Shown here: positions 9,032-16,377 of the stretch, in pieces | Numbering within the stretch: position 1 is the stretch's first letter | Layout: each line of letters opens with the position of its first letter | From: Luteibacter sp. | Lineage (GTDB): Bacteria; Pseudomonadota; Gammaproteobacteria; Xanthomonadales; Rhodanobacteraceae | DNA length: 64,000 bases | Reading direction: 5' to 3' | NCBI RefSeq assembly: GCF_009912395.1 | Contig: NZ_WNDO01000024.1 | Location: 1 to 64,000, forward strand | Notes under the pieces: generated by a model | The model's input: the letters and a program-made list of their open reading frames with translations, nothing else | The model's database searches: none | Told to the model about the DNA's origin: nothing | Made by a program: the position numbers and the translations under genes

Positions 9032-10285
9032 TCACGGCGGCGGGTGCGATCCCGGCAGATCGGGAAGCACCCAGCCGCCGTCGCGGTCCTCTTTGGAAAA
9101 ACGGGCGATCAGCTCAGGGATGCGCAGGCGTGTGGCCAGTCCAGCCAATGTGAGCAGCACGCCGACACCTGTTTTCGTCCTCGGCATGCCCAGGCGCAAC
9201 AGCCCGGTTTTCACCGCCTGGATCTCGTCGACGAAGGGGCGCAACGTCGTCTCGTAACCGGCGAAGGCTTCGACGTGATTCCCGGCATGACGTGCGATCT
9301 CCGACGCCAGCACATACGCGCCGACCAGGCCGCCCGAGATGCCCATGCCGCTGAAGGGCGACGCGCAGTGGGCGGCATCGCCGACTAGCACGACCCGTCC
9401 CTTGTGCCAGTGGTTCGCACGCACCTGCACCACTTCCTGGGAATAGAAATTGGGTGTGTTCGCCATGCCGTCGATGAATCGTTCCATCTGCCAACCGGCA
9501 TTGCGGAAACGGCTGGCCCAGAACGCCTGCTGGTCCTCAACCGATGCCCGATGGATGGACGAGGCCTCGTCGGAGCTTTCGCGAAGGATGAAGTAGACCT
9601 GCGTGTCGGTGGCGTTATGGCTACGCCGCATGACCATCCGTCCACCGGGTGCGATATACGTCTGCCGAAGCCTGCCGGCGTCGGCATCGGTGCGCGGTAT
9701 AAACCAGTACGCCATGTGGATGCCCATGCGCAGGTACGGCTCCGGCGCATCGGGCGGCAGGATGCTTCGGCGGATACGCGAGCCCTGTCCATCGGCTCCG
9801 ACCAGCAGGTCGAACGTGTCCGATGTGCCATCGGAGAAATGGGCCGTCACGCCATGTTCGTCCTGCGCGATGCGCTCGACGGATGTCCCGAAATGGTAGG
9901 CCACGTCATCCCGCGTGGCGTCGTGCAGGATGCGCACCAGGTCGCCACGCATGATCTCGTACTCGGACGTGAGCGATTGCGCGCCGTGGCCGGAGCGGTT
10001 GGCCAGGATGGTCGCTCGCGTGCGTCCCCGAGCATCGACGAACGCCACGCCGTCCTCGTCGACGAGGTGGCGCCGCACCGTATCGAGCAGCCCCATGCGT
10101 CGGATCGCCTCGATGCCTTGCCCGCGAAGGTCCACCTGGGCGCCGGTGGCTCGCAGGGCGGGAAAGCGCTCGACCACGACGACCTGATAGCCGGCCCTGG
10201 CGAGCCACCAGGCCAGGGCGGGTCCGGCGATGCCACCGCCACAGATGAGGATACGAAGGGGGCGCGGGTAGCTCGGGACCGACAT
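9032..10285 (-). CDS. FAD-dependent monooxygenase, TetX/PHBH-like
   Basis: This 417-residue class A flavoprotein monooxygenase has the ADP-binding GGGIAGPALAWWLARAG near residue 15, the R-G-DLVRIL motif that contacts the flavin and NADPH, VGADGQGSRIR, and GDAAHCASPFSGMGISGG. The same architecture is seen in TetX tetracycline monooxygenases and in many antibiotic- or aromatic-hydroxylating enzymes. The substrate is not predictable. Its promoter has the layout of a tetA promoter: TTGACA abutting the first of two tetO-like dyads (see 10294-10345), with the ATG at 10285 a few bases after the second. No tetR gene adjoins it. It is convergent with oleate hydratase. Confidence 0.88.
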   Translation of the reverse strand: MSVPSYPRPLRILICGGGIAGPALAWWLARAGYQVVVVERFPALRATGAQVDLRGQGIEAIRRMGLLDTVRRHLVDEDGVAFVDARGRTRATILANRSGHGAQSLTSEYEIMRGDLVRILHDATRDDVAYHFGTSVERIAQDEHGVTAHFSDGTSDTFDLLVGADGQGSRIRRSILPPDAPEPYLRMGIHMAYWFIPRTDADAGRLRQTYIAPGGRMVMRRSHNATDTQVYFILRESSDEASSIHRASVEDQQAFWASRFRNAGWQMERFIDGMANTPNFYSQEVVQVRANHWHKGRVVLVGDAAHCASPFSGMGISGGLVGAYVLASEIARHAGNHVEAFAGYETTLRPFVDEIQAVKTGLLRLGMPRTKTGVGVLLTLAGLATRLRIPELIARFSKEDRDGGWVLPDLPGSHPPP

Positions 10286-10293
10286 GGGAACAC

Positions 10294-10345
10294 CAATCTA
10301 TCAATGATAGGGAGTCGAGAAGACTTCCCTATCATTGATAGATTG
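10294..10345. promoter_or_regulatory. Double tetO-like operator in perfect 20-bp inverted arms
   Basis: Two 20-bp arms are exact reverse complements separated by 12 bp. Each arm holds a 13-bp dyad, CTATCAATGATAG (10298-10310) and CTATCATTGATAG (10329-10341), with centres 31 bp apart. The second matches the core of Tn10 tetO1, and TCCCTATCA also matches tetO2. Tn10 operator centres are 30 bp apart. The pair occupies the promoter of the FAD monooxygenase gene read leftward. Confidence 0.85.
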
Positions 10346-10349
10346 TCAA
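10344..10349 (-). promoter_or_regulatory. -35 element TTGACA of the monooxygenase promoter
   Basis: On the minus strand TTGACA overlaps the outer edge of the right-hand tetO-like arm by 2 bp, exactly as in the Tn10 tetA promoter. A -10 about 17 bp on would fall at AAGTCT, which is a weak match. A repressor bound to this arm would cover the promoter. Confidence 0.6.
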
Positions 10350-10373
10350 GGCAGAAGGCGTTTCGTTCGGGCT

Positions 10374-10790
10374 CTAGGCGGGGCCGCGCCCATCGAATTC
10401 GGCTCTCGCTGCCTCCACGCGTCGACGGTTGTCGACGGCCCACCGCGCCAGGTCGCCGACTGGTGGAAGAACGTCCTTGCCCAGGGCGGTCAGCTCGTAA
10501 TCCACGCGTGGCGGAATGGTTGGCGTCACCGTGCGCAGGACATAGCCATCGCGCTCGAGCCCCCGCAGCGTGGACGTAAGCACCTTCTGGGAAATGGCGC
10601 CGAGGCTGCGCTTCAGTTCGGTGAAACGCATGCTGCCCTGGGCAAGCATGGCGATGGTCAGCAGCGACCACTTGTCGCCTACGCGCGCGAGCACGTCGCT
10701 GACGGACTGGCATATCTCCGTGGGCAACTGACCGAAGTGGGTCGCGCACTGCGGTTCGGCAGGCACCTTGGGGTGGGTCGGTTTCTTCAA
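10374..10790 (-). CDS. HxlR-family transcriptional regulator
   Basis: This 138-residue one-domain winged-helix regulator has the HxlR signature: a Cys near the start (EICQSVSDVLARVGDKWSLL), FTELKRSLGAISQKVLTSTLRGLERDG and the wing YELTALGKDVL. Family members often sense electrophiles or aldehydes through that Cys. The start is read as TTG 10790 because AGAAGG lies 5-10 bp upstream; a GTG further up is the alternative. It is divergent from the extended SDR at 10869, and an inverted repeat between them is a likely operator. Its 3' end is 28 bp from the tetO-like pair. Confidence 0.88.
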   Translation of the reverse strand: MKKPTHPKVPAEPQCATHFGQLPTEICQSVSDVLARVGDKWSLLTIAMLAQGSMRFTELKRSLGAISQKVLTSTLRGLERDGYVLRTVTPTIPPRVDYELTALGKDVLPPVGDLARWAVDNRRRVEAARAEFDGRGPA

Positions 10791-10833
10791 AGTGCCTTCT
10801 TGTGGGGCAGTGGCGGTCACCCACAGTATCTCA

Positions 10834-10848
10834 GTATCCAAGGGATAC
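10834..10848. promoter_or_regulatory. Candidate HxlR operator GTATCC-AAG-GGATAC
   Basis: This perfect dyad with 6-bp arms lies in the divergent hxlR/SDR spacer, with an extra half-site AGTATC just before it at 10825-10830. Dyads built on GTATCC/GGATAC are a common HxlR-type recognition pattern. The site would let one repressor control both genes. Confidence 0.55.
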
Positions 10849-10868
10849 CAAAGAGGCGGTGATCGATC

Positions 10869-11909
10869 GTGAGCGATATCGAGGGCGAGAACGTGGTGCT
10901 GGTGACGGGGGGCTCGGGTTACCTGGCGGGCTGGATGATCGTGGGCCTGCTGCGCAAGGGATTTTCCGTGCGGACCACGCTGCGCGAGCTGGGCAAGCAA
11001 GCGGTGGTGAGAGGCGCCATCGAGAAGCAGGTCGGGGGCGTGGGCGATCGCCTGTCGTTTGCCAAGGCCGATCTGCTGCGCGACGAGGGCTGGATGCAAG
11101 CGGTGCAGGGATGCCGTTACGTGGTGCATGTGGCGTCGCCGATGGGGCAGGCAGATCCCAAGGGAACGGATCTCGTCGGCCCGGCGCGCGAAGGTACGCT
11201 GCGCGTACTCAAGGCCGCCTCGGCGAGTGGGGTGGAACGCGTCGTCTGTACCTCGTCGGGCTTCGCCGCGCAGGCACGTACCGTGCGCGGTGGGATGCAG
11301 CCGGTGGCGGACGAGACGACATGGACCGATCCCGACGAAAAAGGCATCGGTGAGTACGCAAGATCGAAGATCCTGGCCGAACGTGCGGCATGGGCCTTCA
11401 TCCGTGACGATACGTCGGGGATGACACTCTCCACGATCCTGCCGGGCTTGATCCTCGGCGGGGCGATGACCAAGACGGTATCGCCATCGCTGGAGATCGT
11501 GGCGAGGCTGCTTGCCGGCAAAGTCCCCGCGTTGCCGCACGTCGGCTTCTGCATGACCGATGTGCAGGATCTCGTCGAGTTGCATATCCGTGCGATGACG
11601 AGTCCCGACGCGGCCAACCAGCGCTTCATCGGTGTCGGCGATTTCCTCTGGTTCAGCGAAATCGCGGAAGCCTTGAAAAAAGCCTTTCCCGATCGTTCGG
11701 CTCGCATTCCGACGAAGCGCGTCCCCAGCTGGCTCATGCGTCTATCCGCCCTGTTCAAGGACGAAGCCCGTTTCATGCTGCCGATGCTGGGCATCCGGCG
11801 GGAGTTCGACGCGAGCAAGGCCGCGATGCTGCTGCAATGGACGCCTAGGCCCTCTCGCGACGCGGTGGTTCGATGCGCGACGAGCCTGATCGACCGCGGA
11901 TTGGCTTGA
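10869..11909 (+). CDS. NAD(P)-dependent extended SDR (dihydroflavonol/cinnamoyl reductase-like)
   Basis: This 346-residue extended short-chain dehydrogenase/epimerase-family protein has the Rossmann motif VTGGSGYLAG at residues 11-20, VHVASPMG, a Ser pair in VCTSSGF, and the catalytic YARSK. The match is best to bacterial relatives of dihydroflavonol-4-reductase that reduce carbonyl groups of aldehydes or ketones with NADPH; the true substrate is unknown. The start is GTG 10869 after GAGGCGG. It is divergent from HxlR, which suggests induction by a reactive carbonyl or quinone. Confidence 0.88.
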   Translation: MSDIEGENVVLVTGGSGYLAGWMIVGLLRKGFSVRTTLRELGKQAVVRGAIEKQVGGVGDRLSFAKADLLRDEGWMQAVQGCRYVVHVASPMGQADPKGTDLVGPAREGTLRVLKAASASGVERVVCTSSGFAAQARTVRGGMQPVADETTWTDPDEKGIGEYARSKILAERAAWAFIRDDTSGMTLSTILPGLILGGAMTKTVSPSLEIVARLLAGKVPALPHVGFCMTDVQDLVELHIRAMTSPDAANQRFIGVGDFLWFSEIAEALKKAFPDRSARIPTKRVPSWLMRLSALFKDEARFMLPMLGIRREFDASKAAMLLQWTPRPSRDAVVRCATSLIDRGLA

Positions 11910-11915
11910 GACGCG

Positions 11916-11933
11916 AGGTGCAGGCGTGCACCT
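11916..11933. terminator. Hairpin between convergent SDR and araC genes
   Basis: AGGTGCA-GGCG-TGCACCT is a perfect 7-bp stem with a 4-base loop between the SDR stop (11909) and the araC stop (11933-11935). There is no strong T-run, so it is a modest candidate for a two-way terminator. Confidence 0.4.
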
Positions 11934-12742
11934 TATCCGGCGCCCTTGGCGATGTAGCGTCCTGGCGAGGTGCCGAGTGTCTTGCGGAACATGGTCACGA
12001 AGCTTCCGGCGCTTTCGTAGCCCAGTGCGTCGGCGATGCGCTGCACCGTCATGCCGGCGCCCAGCCATTGCACCGCCAGCATGATCTGCAACTGCTGGCG
12101 CCACCGTCCGAAGCTCATGCCGGTTTCCTGCGTCAATAGACGTGCCAGTGTGCGTTCACTGGTGCCGACACGACGCGCCCAGCCCTGGATGGTGCCGCGG
12201 TCGGCCGGGTGCTCCATAAGCATGTCCGCGATACGACGTAACCGGGCATCGGTGGGCATCGTGAGGTGCAGGTTGCCGATGGGCGCGGCTGCGAGTTCTT
12301 CCAGTAGCAGGTTCACCACGTGGGATTCGAAACCGCCTTCGGGGTAGAGCAGGGGAAACGATGCCGAGCGCAGCAGCAGTTCGCGCAGCAAGGGTGACGC
12401 GGTGACCGCGCAGCACGCCTTGGGAAGCCGGGATGCCACGTCGGGATCGATGAAGGACACATAGCAGTCCATCGTTCCGGAGGCCTTGATCCGATGCAGC
12501 ATGTCGCCCGGCACCCAGATCGCGCTCTGCGGAGGGACCATCCACAGTCCGCTTTCCACCTCGCAGGTGAGTACGCCGCGCAGCGTCAGCATGAGCTGGC
12601 CTTTACGGTGACGGTGGAAGTCGGTTTCCTTTTCCTCCGGCGTGAGGCTTGCCGTGTCGACATCCGTCACGCCGACGGTGACGACCGGACGCGGAATCGC
12701 GTCTAGGTCGATCCATTCGGGCGGCGGCAGGTGCTCGCTCAT
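11933..12742 (-). CDS. AraC-family transcriptional regulator with N-terminal cupin
   Basis: About 269 residues. The N-terminal half is an RmlC-like cupin (FHRHRKGQLMLTLRGVLTCEV and WVPGDMLHRI) and the last 100 residues form the double HTH (GWARRVGTSERTLARLL; IADALGYESAGSFVTMFRKTLGTSPGRY). The layout matches NimR/YeaM-like regulators, which control neighbouring exporters. ATG 12742 (MSEHLPPPEW) is preferred, but GTG 12784 and ATG 12751 are also open and none has a clear RBS. The divergent neighbour is an O-methyltransferase gene 146 bp away, which may be a target. Confidence 0.85.
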   Translation of the reverse strand: MSEHLPPPEWIDLDAIPRPVVTVGVTDVDTASLTPEEKETDFHRHRKGQLMLTLRGVLTCEVESGLWMVPPQSAIWVPGDMLHRIKASGTMDCYVSFIDPDVASRLPKACCAVTASPLLRELLLRSASFPLLYPEGGFESHVVNLLLEELAAAPIGNLHLTMPTDARLRRIADMLMEHPADRGTIQGWARRVGTSERTLARLLTQETGMSFGRWRQQLQIMLAVQWLGAGMTVQRIADALGYESAGSFVTMFRKTLGTSPGRYIAKGAG

Positions 12743-12888
12743 GATCGGCATGGGAGGCGCGTTCCAGTTTGGCAGGATTGCCACATATCTTGACCAGATA
12801 ACCCGATGCTGCCAATGGCGGCGCTACCTAGCATGGGCGCCAAGGCGGTACGGAATGTCCCGAGACCGCGTCTTTTGGAGCGCAGATC

Positions 12889-13584
12889 ATGAATTCACTC
12901 GATACGGGGCGTGTCGCCCAGACCCTGGCGCGCCTGTTCAAGGAAGCCGACAAGGCGGACGGTGCCTTGATGGCGCAGTTCGCCGAAGTCATGGCGTCGG
13001 AAGAGAACATGCAGGAGGTGCTCGCCGGGCACTTGGCGGAAGAGCGCCGCGATCTTCGGGGAGTTTATCGAGGCTACGTCGACAACTTCCTCAACGTGCA
13101 GCCGGAGTACGGCCGGTTCCTGTACCAGTGCGCCCGCACGCGCGGCGCCCGGCGGATCGTGGAGTTCGGCACGTCGATGGGCATTTCCACCATCTATCTC
13201 GCAGCGGCACTACGCGACATGGGCGGTGGCCGACTTATCGGCACCGAGCTGGAACAAAGCAAGGCCGAGCGGGCCATGGCCCATCTGGAAGAGGCCGGCC
13301 TGTCCGATCTGGTGGAGATCCGCGTGGGGGATGCGCGCGAGACGCTGCTCGGTCTCGAAGGGGATATCGACCTCGTGTTGCTGGATGGCGCCCTGAGCCT
13401 TTACCTGCCGATCCTGAAACTGCTGGAGCCTTCGCTGACCGCCGGCACCCCCATCCTTGGGGAAAACGCCGATCTCGACGGCGATTACCTGACCTATGTG
13501 CGCGAACCGACCAATGGCTACATGTCGCAGCCACTTCCTATCAGCGAGGGGCGGGTCAGCGAGTACACGATCGTTACGTGGTGA
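12889..13584 (+). CDS. SAM-dependent class I O-methyltransferase
   Basis: This 231-residue methyltransferase has a Rossmann-like fold of the Methyltransf_24/O-MT type. SAM-binding motif I is VEFGTSMGISTIYLA, the acidic motif II is IGTELEQSKAERA, and DLVLLDGAL follows. An N-terminal helical cap of about 75 residues is present, as in catechol- and caffeoyl-CoA-type enzymes. GGAG lies 8 bp before the ATG. It is followed 48 bp later by a GST gene in the same direction, so the two may form a small detoxification operon. The substrate is unknown. Confidence 0.85.
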   Translation: MNSLDTGRVAQTLARLFKEADKADGALMAQFAEVMASEENMQEVLAGHLAEERRDLRGVYRGYVDNFLNVQPEYGRFLYQCARTRGARRIVEFGTSMGISTIYLAAALRDMGGGRLIGTELEQSKAERAMAHLEEAGLSDLVEIRVGDARETLLGLEGDIDLVLLDGALSLYLPILKLLEPSLTAGTPILGENADLDGDYLTYVREPTNGYMSQPLPISEGRVSEYTIVTW

Positions 13585-13632
13585 GGACAGGTCTGGATGT
13601 ACATTCCGTCGTCGAGCGAAGGGAGAGACGGA

Positions 13633-14289
13633 ATGAGCGAACTGATCCTGACCACGTTCGACTGGGTACCCGAGATGCCTCGCGGTTTCGTTCGCGACGT
13701 GCGCGTGCGCTGGGCGTTGGAAGAAGCGGGATTGCCTTATCGCGTGGAAAGCGTGCCCTTTCGGGATCGCGGTCCATCCCACTTCGCCCACCAGCCATTC
13801 GGGCAGGTACCGTGGCTGATCGACGGCGATGTTTCCTTGTTCGAAAGCGGGGCGATCCTGCTCCATCTGGGCCACCGTAGCGAGGTGCTTATGCCGGTCG
13901 AGCCACGCGCGCGTGCGGAAACCATGGAATGGATCTTCGCGGCGCTCAATTCCGTCGAGATGGCGAGCCTGCCCTGGGGGCTTCTCAAGTTTTCGGACGC
14001 GACGGGCGATGGCCCAGGGTGGGCGTTCATCGATGGATTCCTCCAGGCCCGGTTGAGGCATATGGAAACGATTCTGGCGGGCAGGGAATGGCTGACGGAT
14101 CGATTTTCTGTTGCCGACATCCTCATGGCCGATGTATTGCGCCTGGTCGATCGTTTCGACGGCCTGGCGTCGTATCCCCTATGCCGCGCCTATGTCGGCA
14201 GGGCGACGAGCCGCCCGGCCTTCGAAAAGGCGCGGGCGGACCAGATAGCGCATTTCGCCGCGGCGGATCGAAAGATCAGCCGGGATTGA
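13633..14289 (+). CDS. Glutathione S-transferase family protein
   Basis: This 218-residue protein has an N-terminal thioredoxin-like domain (WALEEAGLPYRVESVPF, FGQVPWLIDGDVSLFESGAIL) and a C-terminal helical domain (DRFSVADILMADVLRLVDRF). It is the third GST-like gene in the window and not close to the other two. It lacks the Cys of beta-class enzymes at the usual place: the segment is TTFDWVPEMPRGFVRDVRV. It may therefore use Ser/Thr or be non-catalytic. GGGAGAG precedes the ATG. It ends in a 14-bp overlap with the convergent SDR gene. Confidence 0.85.
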   Translation: MSELILTTFDWVPEMPRGFVRDVRVRWALEEAGLPYRVESVPFRDRGPSHFAHQPFGQVPWLIDGDVSLFESGAILLHLGHRSEVLMPVEPRARAETMEWIFAALNSVEMASLPWGLLKFSDATGDGPGWAFIDGFLQARLRHMETILAGREWLTDRFSVADILMADVLRLVDRFDGLASYPLCRAYVGRATSRPAFEKARADQIAHFAAADRKISRD

Positions 14290-15055
14290 TCGCGGCATAC
14301 ATCTCGTCGTAGCGACCTTCGCGCTCGGCCCGTCGCCGGGCCATGTCGCGCTCCACCAGTACTTCGCCGTTCGGATGCCTGCCCATCGCCAGCAATTGCA
14401 TCACCTCGGTGACGTAGTCGGCAAGCGGCATGGCCCGAGGGTCTTTGGCCTGGTGTTCTCCGGTCAGTTCCGTCTGGACGTAGGGCGGGGACAGTTCCAG
14501 CACGGTTACCGGCACGTTCCGCAACTGATGGCGAAGCGACTGTAGCCAGGAGTGGAGGAAGGCCTTGCTGGCGCAGTAGGTCGGGTAGTCGGCGCGAGGG
14601 ATGAAGGCGAGGTTGGAGCTGGTCGCCATGATCGCCGCATTGGGTCGCTTGCGAATCATGGGCAGGAAGGCGGCCGTGACGCGAAGGACACCCATGATGT
14701 TCGTGTCGACGATGGAGGCCGCGACGGAGGCGTCCCAGTCATCCGACCCCATGTCTTCCGCTTGCGAGATGCCCGCATTGGCGATGAGCATGTTCAGGTC
14801 GGGAAACTGTGAGCGAAGGGTTTCCGTGAGCCGCGCGAGCGAATCGGGGTTGCCGACATCGAGGGGAAAGCCGACCAGGCCGGGACGCTCCCGCATCATC
14901 GCGTCGAGCAGGGCTTGTCGCCGCCCCGTGACAATCACTTGGTTGCCCAGGTCGTGGAAGGCTTCGGCGAGCGCGCGGCCGATACCGCTCGTGCCGCCGG
15001 TGATGAGCAGGGTGTTATCGGAAAGGGAAATCGGGCGTACGTGTGGTGTGGTCAT
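14276..15055 (-). CDS. Short-chain dehydrogenase/reductase (DltE-like)
   Basis: This 259-residue classical SDR has the cofactor loop LITGGTSGIGRALAE, NAGISQAE (NAG motif), a Ser in MATSSNLAF and the catalytic YCASK. It probably uses NADP(H), since the residue after strand 2 is an Arg pair (TGRRQ). It resembles the DltE/YdfG-type oxidoreductases. ATG 15055 follows AGGAGC with good spacing, although the frame is open further upstream. The alpha/beta hydrolase at 15293 is divergent across a 237-bp spacer with no clear regulator beside it. Confidence 0.86.
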   Translation of the reverse strand: MTTPHVRPISLSDNTLLITGGTSGIGRALAEAFHDLGNQVIVTGRRQALLDAMMRERPGLVGFPLDVGNPDSLARLTETLRSQFPDLNMLIANAGISQAEDMGSDDWDASVAASIVDTNIMGVLRVTAAFLPMIRKRPNAAIMATSSNLAFIPRADYPTYCASKAFLHSWLQSLRHQLRNVPVTVLELSPPYVQTELTGEHQAKDPRAMPLADYVTEVMQLLAMGRHPNGEVLVERDMARRRAEREGRYDEMYAAINPG

Positions 15056-15292
15056 CCGGATGCTCCTTATGAGCCGAGACCTCCCTGCTGGGATCCCCTC
15101 GACGGAAGGATGCGTTGGATGACGGTAACGCCTACGACAGCGCGGATGCGACTGCAGGCGCAGGCTAATGTGGGGTCCGGTGGTTGTCAATCGTGAAAAG
15201 GGGGCGGCCACAACACGGTACTATGGTTGCAAAACGAAACCTCATGGAATAACGTTCGTCATCACTCCTGTTTTCCGACTGGACGCCCGCTC

Positions 15293-16231
15293 ATGATTCC
15301 CGCCTACGCCGATTTCGCCGGTACGTTTCCGTTCGCCCCGAATTTTTCCGAAGCTCCCGGTTTCCGCATGCATTACGTAGATGAAGGGCCGCGTAACGGC
15401 GAGGTCGTGCTCTGCCTGCATGGCGAGCCCACCTGGGGCTATCTGTTCCGGCATCTGGTACCGGCGTTGGCGACGACCCACCGGGTGATCGTTCCGGACC
15501 ATATGGGCTTCGGCAAGAGCGAGACGCCAGCGTCGCGGACGTATTGGCTACAGGACCATGTCGACAACCTGGAGCACTTCGTGTTGTCGCTCGGCCTGCG
15601 TGATATCACGCTGGTGATGCACGACTTTGGTGGTCCGGTGGGCATGGGTCTGGCGGCCCGTCATCCGCAGCGCATACGCCGCGTGATATCGACGAACGGA
15701 CCCACGCCCTACGGACAAGCGGATCTTTTCGACCGGCTCGCGGGTAATGCGCAGGAAGCGCCCTGGTTTCGCTGGATCGCGAAGGCCGAATCGGAGGGGC
15801 GGCTGGAGCCAGTCCTTGGGGAACTGGGGTTCCATATCCTGAGTACGCTCAAGCTCAATGGTTTCGAAGATCACTCGGTGATCGACGACACATGGATCGA
15901 GGCCTACGGTATGCCCTTTGCCACGCCGTCCGAATGCCTTGGCGCAATCGGTTGGGCGAAAGGCTTCCCAGCGGGAACACATCGATTCGAGGCGCCGGGC
16001 GAAGACGAAAAAATGGCGATGGCCGGCAAGCCCTCCCTGGCCATCTGGGGCACGGCGGATCGGACATTGCGTGCGAAGTGGTTCCTTCCCCTGTTCACCA
16101 CCGTGTTTCCGCGTGGGCGTATCGAGGAACTGGCCGGTGTCGGTCACTACTGCCTTGAGGACGCACCGACACGCATCGCAGAACTCATCCGCGCGTTCCT
16201 GGACGAGAAAGAGGCGGTCTTCGGTCAATGA
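15293..16231 (+). CDS. Alpha/beta hydrolase, haloalkane dehalogenase-like (Asp nucleophile)
   Basis: This 312-residue alpha/beta hydrolase has the dehalogenase/epoxide-hydrolase type of active site: HGEPTW (43-48) forms the oxyanion side, VMHDFGGPVG carries the nucleophile Asp111, Asp256 lies in WGTADRTL and His285 in GVGHYCLED. Haloalkane dehalogenases usually have Trp right after the nucleophile to bind halide; here it is Phe112. Either the halide site is built differently or the enzyme works on another ester or epoxide substrate. ATG 15293 is chosen by family length. The gene stands alone, divergent from an SDR. Confidence 0.8.
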   Translation: MIPAYADFAGTFPFAPNFSEAPGFRMHYVDEGPRNGEVVLCLHGEPTWGYLFRHLVPALATTHRVIVPDHMGFGKSETPASRTYWLQDHVDNLEHFVLSLGLRDITLVMHDFGGPVGMGLAARHPQRIRRVISTNGPTPYGQADLFDRLAGNAQEAPWFRWIAKAESEGRLEPVLGELGFHILSTLKLNGFEDHSVIDDTWIEAYGMPFATPSECLGAIGWAKGFPAGTHRFEAPGEDEKMAMAGKPSLAIWGTADRTLRAKWFLPLFTTVFPRGRIEELAGVGHYCLEDAPTRIAELIRAFLDEKEAVFGQ

Positions 16232-16377
16232 CAGTCATGGGTGAATTCGGCAAGCGTCTACAGGTGGCTGATGTCCATGGAATTTGTTTTCCTATATAGA
16301 CCCTAAGACGTATGTCGTGACGTGAGGTGGCGTGGTTAGCATGCGTCCACATCATCGTCCTTCGGGGGAGGGACATC

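Noticed and set aside
10294-10345. Terminator of the hxlR gene
   Set aside because: The arms are long but contain internal dyads of the tetO type, the stems are AT-rich, and a -35 box overlaps; an operator pair explains all of this.
15227-15245. Dyad-like GGTT...AACC stretch in the SDR/hydrolase spacer
   Set aside because: The match is short and imperfect and no regulator gene is adjacent.
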